This document shows positions 6,716-12,238 of a stretch of 12,238 nucleotides of DNA, in pieces; positions within the stretch are counted from its first letter, which is position 1, and every line of letters begins with the position of its first letter. The notes under the pieces are model-generated. The model did no database searches. It worked only from the letters and a program-made list of their open reading frames with translations, and was not told where the DNA came from. The position numbers and the translations under genes are program-made. The stretch comes from Verrucomicrobiota bacterium (GTDB lineage: Bacteria; Verrucomicrobiota; Verrucomicrobiia; Chthoniobacterales; UBA10450), in assembly GCA_003219995.1 (NCBI GenBank), contig QHRC01000050.1, positions 1 through 12,238 of the forward strand, given 5' to 3'.

Positions 6716-6741
6716 CGTCGTGTCCTTTGTGGACTTTGTGC
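6716..6741. repeat. Short direct repeat of the ACAAAGTCC type behind cvpA
   Basis: On the minus strand ACAAAGTCC is followed directly by ACAAAGGAC, just after the cvpA TAA. I recognise this as another dispersed type that yields spurious HKVHKG-like protein tails. It fills the gap between cvpA and the four-helix-bundle cassette. Confidence 0.45.
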
Positions 6742-6745
6742 GAGA

Positions 6746-7669
6746 TTATTTCTGTTCGAGCGCGTAATCGAGCGCTCGCTGCAGGTCGAAATTCTTGATC
6801 TGCTCGATGATGGACCGGTCGTTCAGCACAGCGCGGATCTTTTCATTTTGCAAAAGGTCGAAAAGGCGTCTCTGCGCGATCATCTGTGAAATTTCAGGGT
6901 CGCTGCGCAGGGCGGCGATTTTTGGATGTTCGGTCAAATTACGAGCGCCGGGATATGAAAGAAAGCGCTCCGCCTTTTTCTGACTTGAGACCACCTGGCC
7001 AACTTTACCAAGAGCCTCGTAAGCTTTAGTCGGAACAAAGTCAGTCTTTTTGACTGCGTCGCCGATGACGCCCATTTCGAGCGAATTTCTTAGACGCGCC
7101 AGCGAAGTTAGCAACGGTGGAAGTTCCTCAATCGGTTCACTCAATGGACGAGGCCGGACATCAATAACGTGGAGCGCGCGCGACTGTGGCAAAGTCGCCA
7201 CATCATTTTTCTGCCCGCGCACTCGCGCGTCTGCCACCGCCCCGACTGATCTCACTCCGACAACCAGCAACCAGATGAGAAACGCGCCGAAGAAAAATCC
7301 AAGCACGGCGCCAGCTGATCCATAAAGGAACCGCACGAGAAAGGAATCGTGCTGACGGGTTCGCTTCAGCCAAATCGCGCCAAGTCCGTTGATAATGGCA
7401 TAGACCATCAACGCCAGCACCGCGCCGGCCAAGATCGACAACAACGCGTCGGGCATTTTGAAAAACGGGCGGACGATCGGCACCGCAAATTTACCGCCGA
7501 AAAACGCGGCGAAATAAGCGGCGATCAACGCAACAAGGCGCGCCAATTGGCGGGCAACGCCAAGTCGCCAGCCACGCAGGACCTCAAACAGGATCAGGAG
7601 GACAGCGAATGAAAGGAACACCAATTGCCAAAGAGGCGAACCGGCGGCTTGTTGAATTTGCGGATTCAA
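6746..7669 (-). CDS. CvpA-family membrane protein
   Basis: The 307-residue protein has four predicted membrane segments in its N-terminal half (about residues 14-30, 42-58, 75-97 and 114-138), with the pattern of the colicin V production (CvpA) family, including [34 protein letters not shown] long soluble C-terminal tail (about 140-307), rich in charged residues, follows; it is longer than in the classical CvpA proteins of about 160 residues and I recognise no domain in it. The family has roles in envelope homeostasis and, in enterobacteria, colicin V secretion; the exact function here is unknown. The start is TTG at 7669, overlapping the aroC stop as TTGA, which suggests coupled translation with aroC. 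Confidence 0.75.
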   Translation of the reverse strand: MNPQIQQAAGSPLWQLVFLSFAVLLILFEVLRGWRLGVARQLARLVALIAAYFAAFFGGKFAVPIVRPFFKMPDALLSILAGAVLALMVYAIINGLGAIWLKRTRQHDSFLVRFLYGSAGAVLGFFFGAFLIWLLVVGVRSVGAVADARVRGQKNDVATLPQSRALHVIDVRPRPLSEPIEELPPLLTSLARLRNSLEMGVIGDAVKKTDFVPTKAYEALGKVGQVVSSQKKAERFLSYPGARNLTEHPKIAALRSDPEISQMIAQRRLFDLLQNEKIRAVLNDRSIIEQIKNFDLQRALDYALEQK

Positions 7670-8754
7670 GGGTTCCGATTAATTGCCCGGTGCCGCAATG
7701 CGTGATCGCACAGCACCAAAACAGCCATCGCTTCCACCATGGGGACGGCACGCGGCAGCACACATGGATCATGACGCCCGCGCGCCGCGAGTTCAGTTTC
7801 GTCGTGCGATTTGGTCACAGTTTTTTGTTCCCGCCCAATCGTCGCCGTCGGTTTGAACGCGACACGAAAATAAATCTCTTCGCCGTTACTGATGCCACCC
7901 TGAATGCCGCCGGAATAATTTGTCGATGTCCGAACTCTGCCACCGCGCATTTCAAAAGCATCGTTATGTTCCGAGCCGCGCATTTGAGTCGCGGAAAAGC
8001 CCGAGCCAATTTCAAAACCTTTCGTCGCAGGCAAACTCAGCATCGCCTTTGCCAGGTCGGCTTCCAGTTTGTCGAAAACGGGCTCGCCTAATCCGGCCGG
8101 CGCATTTCTAATAACGCACTCAATCACGCCGCCTAACGAATCGCCTGCCTCGCGTGTTTTCTCGATCAAAGAAATCATTTTCTTCGCTGCCACCGCATCC
8201 GGACACCGAACGATGTTGGCATCGACATCTCTCACTTTTACCTTCGACTTCGCGATCCTGGCCGTGACTTCGGCGATTTGCGCGACGTAAGCGACAATGT
8301 CGATCTTCGGATAAAGAGCGCCCAAGACTTTTCGCGCAACCGCCCCCGCGGCAACACGTCCGATCGTTTCGCGCGCCGATGCACGTCCACCGCCCTGCCA
8401 GTTTCGAATTCCATACTTCGCTTCGTAAGTGAAGTCGGCGTGGGACGGACGAAACTTTTTGGCAAGATCGACATAATCGTCCGGGCGCGCATCTTTGTTT
8501 CGAACGAGGATCGAGATCGGCGTGCCGAGACTTTTTCCTTTGAACACACCGGAAAGAATTTCACAGCGATCTTCTTCTTTGCGCTGCGTCGTAATCTTGC
8601 TTTGCCCGGGACGCCGCCGGTCGAGCTCGCGCTGAATGTCCGCTTCGGAGATGTCGATCGTAGGTGGGCAGCCATCAATCACCACGCCGAGGCCGCCGCC
8701 ATGCGATTCGCCAAAAGTGGTGATGCGAAAAAGTTGACCGAAAGTGTTGCCCAT
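7666..8754 (-). CDS. aroC: Chorismate synthase
   Basis: The 362-residue protein converts 5-enolpyruvylshikimate-3-phosphate to chorismate with reduced FMN as cofactor, the last step of the shikimate pathway. Clear signatures are [20 protein letters not shown] (1-20), [19 protein letters not shown] (45-63), the [20 protein letters not shown] stretch, [37 protein letters not shown] and [22 protein letters not shown]. Length is usual. The ATG lies directly after a run of small hairpins, and no ribosome binding site is visible. The TGA overlaps the cvpA start. Confidence 0.97.
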   Translation of the reverse strand: MGNTFGQLFRITTFGESHGGGLGVVIDGCPPTIDISEADIQRELDRRRPGQSKITTQRKEEDRCEILSGVFKGKSLGTPISILVRNKDARPDDYVDLAKKFRPSHADFTYEAKYGIRNWQGGGRASARETIGRVAAGAVARKVLGALYPKIDIVAYVAQIAEVTARIAKSKVKVRDVDANIVRCPDAVAAKKMISLIEKTREAGDSLGGVIECVIRNAPAGLGEPVFDKLEADLAKAMLSLPATKGFEIGSGFSATQMRGSEHNDAFEMRGGRVRTSTNYSGGIQGGISNGEEIYFRVAFKPTATIGREQKTVTKSHDETELAARGRHDPCVLPRAVPMVEAMAVLVLCDHALRHRAINRNP

Positions 8755-8757
8755 TAA

Positions 8758-8812
8758 GTAAGATAGCCATCTTGGCTGTTCGGGAATATGAAACAGGCAG
8801 GATGCCTGTGCT
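8758..8812. repeat. Paired small hairpins between the cystathionine enzyme gene and aroC
   Basis: Two hairpins fill this gap: ACAGGCA-GGA-TGCCTGT (8793-8809, perfect 7-bp arms) and AGCCA-TCT-TGGCT (8765-8777, extended by a wobble pair). A CTACG edge lies at 8811. They have the same build as the pair at 9987-10031 but with different arms. No T-run follows, so these are not obvious terminators. Confidence 0.7.
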
Positions 8813-8815
8813 ACG

Positions 8816-9976
8816 TCAAATCGCGTCGAGCGCGGTTTGCAGATCGTCGATCAAATCGCGCACGTCCTCAACACCGACGGAAAGCCTGACCAGCGAGTCG
8901 GTGATGCCAAGCGCCTCGCGTTGCTCTTTTGGCACGGACGCGTGTGTCATGAGCGCGGGATGATTGATCAAGCTTTCGACACCGCCCAAACTTTCGGCGA
9001 GCGAAAACAAACGCGTATTTTCGAGAAAACGACGCGTCCCCTCGAGATCGGTTTTTAGAATCATCGTGACCATTCCGCCAAAACCGCGCATCTGCATGCG
9101 CGCGAGATCGTGTTGCGGGTGCGACTTGAGTCCGGGATAGCTGACTGATTTCACCGGCAGCTGCTCTTCCAGCCAGCGCGCGATCTCGAGTGCATTTGCG
9201 CAGTGACGCTCCATCCGTAACGCGAGCGTTTTCAGACTGCGCAACACAAGAAAACTGTCGAAAGCGCCGGCGATCGCGCCAACCGAATTTTGGAGGAAGG
9301 CAGTTTGATCGCCGAGCTCTTTGTTTTCTCCGACCACTGCAACACCGCCGACCAAGTCCGAGTGTCCATTCAAATATTTGGTCGCTGAATGAATTACCAG
9401 GTCGAAACCGAACTCGATCGGACGCTGGATCCACGGGGTCGCGAAGGTGTTATCGGAAACCGAAATGATATTGTGCGCGCGCGCGATTTTCGCGATGGCT
9501 TCAAGATCGATCAGTTTGAGCAGCGGATTGCTTGGTGTTTCGATCCAAACCATGCGCGTGTTCTGTTTGATGGCCGATTCGAACTGGCTCGCATTCGTAA
9601 GGTCGACATAGGTGAACTCAAGATTGGCCGAGCGACGCCGGACGCGATCGAATAGCCGAAATGTGCCGCCATAAAGGTCGTCGCTCACGACGATGTGTGA
9701 ACCGCTCTCGAGCAGATCGAGCGCCGTCGCCATCGCGGCGAGACCGGACGCAAATGCAAAGCCGCGCGTACCGCTTTCCAGATCGGCGATGCATTTTTCA
9801 TAAGCAAGCCGCGTCGGGTTGATCGAGCGTGAGTAATCGAAGCCTTTATGTTTGCCCGGACTTTGCTGCACATAGGTCGATGTTGCATAAATCGGCGTCA
9901 TGATCGCGCCCGTGGTTGGGTCAGGTTCCTGGCCGGCGTGAATGGCGCGGGTGGCAAACTCGTGCTGCTTCTTCAT
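8816..9976 (-). CDS. Cystathionine gamma-lyase / gamma-synthase (PLP-dependent transsulfuration enzyme)
   Basis: The 386-residue protein belongs to the Cys/Met metabolism PLP family. Visible features are YSRSINPTR (48-56), [12 protein letters not shown] (75-86), [11 protein letters not shown] (99-109), ETPSNPLLK (146-154), [13 protein letters not shown] (174-186) and the PLP-binding Lys200 in [16 protein letters not shown]. Synthase and lyase cannot be separated reliably by sequence. The neighbouring cystathionine beta-synthase argues for lyase activity (cystathionine to cysteine, ammonia and 2-oxobutyrate) in reverse transsulfuration. ATG 9976 ([16 protein letters not shown]) is chosen over the in-frame GTG at 9988 because that GTG lies in a hairpin repeat. 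No clear ribosome binding site is present. The stop is TGA. Confidence 0.93.
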   Translation of the reverse strand: MKKQHEFATRAIHAGQEPDPTTGAIMTPIYATSTYVQQSPGKHKGFDYSRSINPTRLAYEKCIADLESGTRGFAFASGLAAMATALDLLESGSHIVVSDDLYGGTFRLFDRVRRRSANLEFTYVDLTNASQFESAIKQNTRMVWIETPSNPLLKLIDLEAIAKIARAHNIISVSDNTFATPWIQRPIEFGFDLVIHSATKYLNGHSDLVGGVAVVGENKELGDQTAFLQNSVGAIAGAFDSFLVLRSLKTLALRMERHCANALEIARWLEEQLPVKSVSYPGLKSHPQHDLARMQMRGFGGMVTMILKTDLEGTRRFLENTRLFSLAESLGGVESLINHPALMTHASVPKEQREALGITDSLVRLSVGVEDVRDLIDDLQTALDAI

Positions 9977-9984
9977 GTTGCGTA

Positions 9985-10031
9985 ACACAGGCTTCCAGCC
10001 TGTTGAAAAGAGCGCAAGCCTCCGGCTTGCG
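9985..10031. repeat. Paired hairpins with identical loop between the two transsulfuration genes
   Basis: ACAGGCT-TCC-AGCCTGT (9987-10003) and CGCAAGCC-TCC-GGCTTGCG (10013-10031) are perfect hairpins with 7- and 8-bp arms and the same 3-base loop. On the minus strand the second is followed by CTCTTTTC, so it could weakly attenuate transcription between the cystathionine beta-synthase and the downstream gene. That role is a guess. Confidence 0.75.
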
Positions 10032-10062
10032 ATTGGAATTGGTCACAAGCGGGCCGCATGCG

Positions 10063-11505
10063 TTACGAATATTCGCGCGTCGGCGGGGTGCTTGATTTCG
10101 GCATGTGCAGTCGCAGGTAGGAAAGCAGATCAGTCCGTGTGATCAGGCCGAGAAATTTGTCGCCCTCCATCACGATGGCAACGCGACCGCGATCGAATAC
10201 CTCGAGCAAATCTTTGATCTTTGCTGTGGGCGGCAGCGTTTCGAGACGATCGGTCATTGCCTTGTTGACCGGATCGTTAAAATGCGACGGATCGCGATGT
10301 ACTTTTACAAGCAAATCGGACTCGTCGACAATGCCCAGCGCGCGTCCGTTTTGATCGACAACCGGAAGCTGCGAAACATCCGTGTCACGCATGCGCTTGA
10401 ACGCGGTCAGCAGTGTATCGCTCGGCCCGACTGAAATAACTTCGCCTGCTTCATAGCGGTGTGAAATCAGATCGCTCAGATCGCCGTGCGGCGGTCGATG
10501 AATGAAACCCTGCTCGGCCATCCAGAAATCGCTGTACATTTTCGAAAGATATTTATTGCCCGTGTCCGCCACAAACGTGACGACGCGCTTCGGTTTCGTT
10601 TGCTTTCGGCAGTAACGCAACGCCCCCGCAACCAGCGTTCCGGTAGATGAGCCGCCGAAAATTCCTTCCAGCCGCAAAAGTTCCCGCGCGGTCGCAAAGC
10701 TTTCCTCGTCATCGATCTCGAAGGCGTCGGTCACGTACGACATATCGGCGATTTCGGGAACGAAATCTTCGCCGATGCCTTCGACCGCCCAACTGCCCGA
10801 TTCCACCAGCTTGCCGGTCTTGACGTATTCGTAGAGAACCGACCCGGTTGGGTCGGCGAGAATCATTTCGATGCCCCGGCGAGGTTTAACACGGTTAAAG
10901 AAGCGGCCGAGACCAGTCAACGTCCCACCGGAACCGACGCCGACGACGATTGCATCGACATCGTGCCGCATCTGCTCCCAAATCTCTGGACCGGTGCTGC
11001 GCTCGTGCGCGAGCGGATTGGCCGGGTTGCCAAATTGATTCACATAAAAGCCGCCAGAAATTTCGTCCGCCAGCCGAGCGGCGACATCTTGTTAATATTC
11101 CGGATGACCGCGCGTCACATCGGAACGCGTTAGCCGGACTTCGGCGCCGAGCGCTTTGACGTGCGAAATTTTTTCCTGCGACATCTTGTCGGGAATGACG
11201 AGAATTACTCGGTAGCCTTTCGCGCCGGCGACGAGCGCAAGACCCAGGCCAGTATTCCCTGCCGTCGCCTCAATCACCGTGCCGTCAGGCCGCAATTTTC
11301 CTTCCTGCTCCGCTGCTTCGATCATCGACAGCGCGATCCTGTCTTTGATCGAGCCGGTCGGATTTTGATTTTCGAGTTTAACGAAAAGCTGGCAGGGACC
11401 CGTGTCGATCCGCGTGATCTCGACCAGTGGCGTGTCCCCGATGAGGGAAAGAATCGCGGGAGGTTTATCACGCGCTATCGATGGCGCAGACGAAAGTTCA
11501 ATCAT
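10063..11505 (-). pseudogene. Cystathionine beta-synthase with CBS-domain pair, interrupted by an in-frame TAA
   Basis: The intact frame would give about 480 residues that condense serine and homocysteine to cystathionine using PLP. Visible: IGDTPLVEI (22-30), NPTGSIKDR with PLP Lys54, TAGNTGLGLA (81-90), VGSGGTLTG (190-198), IFGGSSTG and a C-terminal pair of CBS domains (about 354-467), which in relatives bind adenosyl ligands. The family motif HPEYYQD reads HPEY-stop-QD: codon 138 (11092-11094) is TAA where Tyr is expected. The frame then continues without a shift through the next 16 codons and to the normal end. As read, the 137-residue N fragment has the PLP lysine and the downstream part (possible GTG restart at 11043) has the phosphate-binding loop, so neither alone should be active. 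Start ATG 11505 lies 13 bases after the upstream gene. A sequence error or recent nonsense mutation are the simplest explanations. Confidence 0.9.
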
Positions 11506-11518
11506 ATCGACCGTTTCG

Positions 11519-12025
11519 TCATTCAATGGACGGCTCACCTTTATGTGACCACTCCGATTTGCTGTCCTCGAGAAATTGTTGCAGGACCGGAAAACGTATT
11601 TCGCCATAATTGAGCGCATAACGTAAGTCGCCGCCTTTATACACCCACGACGTCGGGATCCACGAGAGCGGCAGACCGGCGAACTGCTTGATGTGATTGC
11701 TTCCCCGCGGGCCGGGATCAGCCAGGATGGTCACGTTCGGTTGATCGGCAATTTCAAATTTCGTCAGCATGGTGCGACCATCTTCGCCACCATTCCAAAC
11801 GGAGACGAAATAAAATTTGACCCGCGGATTGTCCTTAATCGTTTTCAGCCAGCCGCCGCTTTTCAATTCGGCCTGGCAATTTGAACACCACGGCGCCCAC
11901 AGATGTACGACACTCAACTCGGGAGCTTTAATTGCGTCGAGAATTTTTTGCTCGGCGGGCGATTCAGCCCGCAGCGACGTGGCAGCGAACACCGTGGCTA
12001 AGATCGACAAGCGTAAGATCGACAT
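11519..12025 (-). CDS. Exported thioredoxin/TlpA-like thiol-disulfide protein
   Basis: The 168-residue precursor has a short signal peptide (MSILRLSILATVFAATSLRA, likely cut after residue 20) and a thioredoxin-like fold with WAPWCSNC (C47, C50). Conserved-type segments are FYFVSVWNG, VTILADPG and LSWIPTSWVYKGG; in the last of these the family's cis-proline is expected, and IPTSW fits it. It probably acts in the periplasm as a disulfide reductase or isomerase; the partner is unknown. Start ATG 12025 is chosen because the frame further upstream only translates repeat DNA and would bury the signal peptide. No ribosome binding site is evident. It ends 13 bases before the cystathionine beta-synthase gene, so the two are probably one transcript. 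Confidence 0.82.
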   Translation of the reverse strand: MSILRLSILATVFAATSLRAESPAEQKILDAIKAPELSVVHLWAPWCSNCQAELKSGGWLKTIKDNPRVKFYFVSVWNGGEDGRTMLTKFEIADQPNVTILADPGPRGSNHIKQFAGLPLSWIPTSWVYKGGDLRYALNYGEIRFPVLQQFLEDSKSEWSHKGEPSIE

Positions 12026-12058
12026 GTGGTTGAAGATACCGGCGAAATGGCAACCGCT

Positions 12059-12082
12059 CAACGTCCAACGTCTAACGTTCAA
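12059..12082. repeat. Second ACGTCCA period-7 repeat
   Basis: On the plus strand ACGTCCA, ACGTCTA, ACGTTCA follow one another, about 35 bp upstream of the thioredoxin-like gene. This is the same heptamer family as 2900-2930, also located next to a gene start. Confidence 0.7.
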
Positions 12083-12099
12083 AATCAGCACGGGACTGC

Positions 12100-12236
12100 G
12101 TCTGGGGAGGGCACGCGCCTCGCGTGCTGGTTTCGGCGCCGGCGCCGAAACAACCTTTCTGCTTCTTTTCTGATCAAAAGTTCGCGATGGCGGAAGCGTC
12201 ATCGCCAGCGCGCGAGGCGCGTGCGCTCCCCCAGAC
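12100..12236. repeat. GC-rich inverted-repeat element with nested palindromes
   Basis: Arms of 31 and 32 bp (12100-12130 and 12205-12236) share GCACGCGCCTCGCG and the outer GTCTGGGG in inverted orientation. Inside are a perfect 22-bp palindrome (12130-12151, centred on GGCGCCGGCGCC) and an inverted GCGATG...CATCGC pair (12184-12205). No coding sequence is supported from 12026 to 12238. The element has the size and form of a MITE-like unit. Confidence 0.72.
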
Positions 12237-12238
12237 AG

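Noticed and set aside
6289..6730. Target-site duplication around the four-helix-bundle cassette
   Set aside because: The outer flanks show no convincing short direct repeat; the doubled TTGCAGATTTCAAA belongs to the arm itself.
11092..11094. TAA reassigned to tyrosine
   Set aside because: gatB, cvpA and the cystathionine beta-synthase gene itself end normally at TAA codons, so TAA works as a stop here.
12026..12202. N-terminal extension of the thioredoxin-like protein
   Set aside because: It runs through repeat DNA and would bury a typical signal peptide that starts at 12025.

Overview
The window looks like a chromosomal housekeeping region of a moderately GC-rich Gram-negative bacterium. 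I infer Verrucomicrobiota, probably a soil Chthoniobacterales/Spartobacteria-type lineage. The inference rests on the gene content and on the kinds of short dispersed repeats (period-7 ACGTCCA repeats, 'RAKSRNL'-type inverted repeats, paired GC-rich hairpins, AT-rich repeats around a four-helix-bundle gene). No rRNA, tRNA, phage, transposase or CRISPR was seen, so the taxonomic call is an inference.

Layout, left to right. (1) Positions 1-2842, minus strand: a very long gene running off the left edge. It encodes one polypeptide with an N-terminal membrane anchor, a GH18-like glycoside hydrolase domain, a NodB/CE4 polysaccharide deacetylase domain, a second membrane segment and a GT2 glycosyltransferase domain, and is likely an envelope or exopolysaccharide synthesis machine. 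(2) Positions 2937-3491, plus strand: a gamma-class carbonic anhydrase-like hexapeptide protein, the only plus-strand gene. (3) Positions 3564-4748, minus: glycerate kinase with a 66-bp repeat inserted in frame. (4) Positions 4846-6309, minus: gatB. (5) Positions 6306-6671, minus: a four-helix-bundle (S23/IVS-type) gene inside 19-bp inverted repeats, overlapping the gatB start. (6) Positions 6746-7669, minus: a CvpA-like membrane protein overlapping the end of aroC (7666-8754, minus). (7) Positions 8816-9976, minus: a cystathionine gamma-lyase/synthase. (8) Positions 10063-11505, minus: a cystathionine beta-synthase with a CBS-domain pair, interrupted by one in-frame TAA. (9) Positions 11519-12025, minus: an exported thioredoxin/TlpA-like protein.

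The genes from 12025 down to 3564 all read leftwards with short gaps or overlaps and may be co-transcribed in blocks. Cystathionine beta-synthase followed by cystathionine gamma-lyase is the reverse transsulfuration pair (homocysteine + serine to cystathionine to cysteine), with a thiol-disulfide protein just upstream. aroC and cvpA are joined by a TTGA overlap, and the four-helix-bundle gene and gatB are joined the same way.

The most striking feature is the repeats. Every intergenic gap longer than 13 bp contains a short repeat or inverted-repeat element, and most adjoin or supply start or stop codons. One sits inside the glycerate kinase reading frame, one pair of arms supplies the stop codons of two convergent genes, and the arms around the four-helix-bundle gene supply the TTG start of gatB. 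The nonsense codon in the cystathionine beta-synthase gene is the other clear anomaly. I found no obviously new multi-gene system. The most plausible underexplored entity is the four-helix-bundle cassette with terminal inverted repeats.
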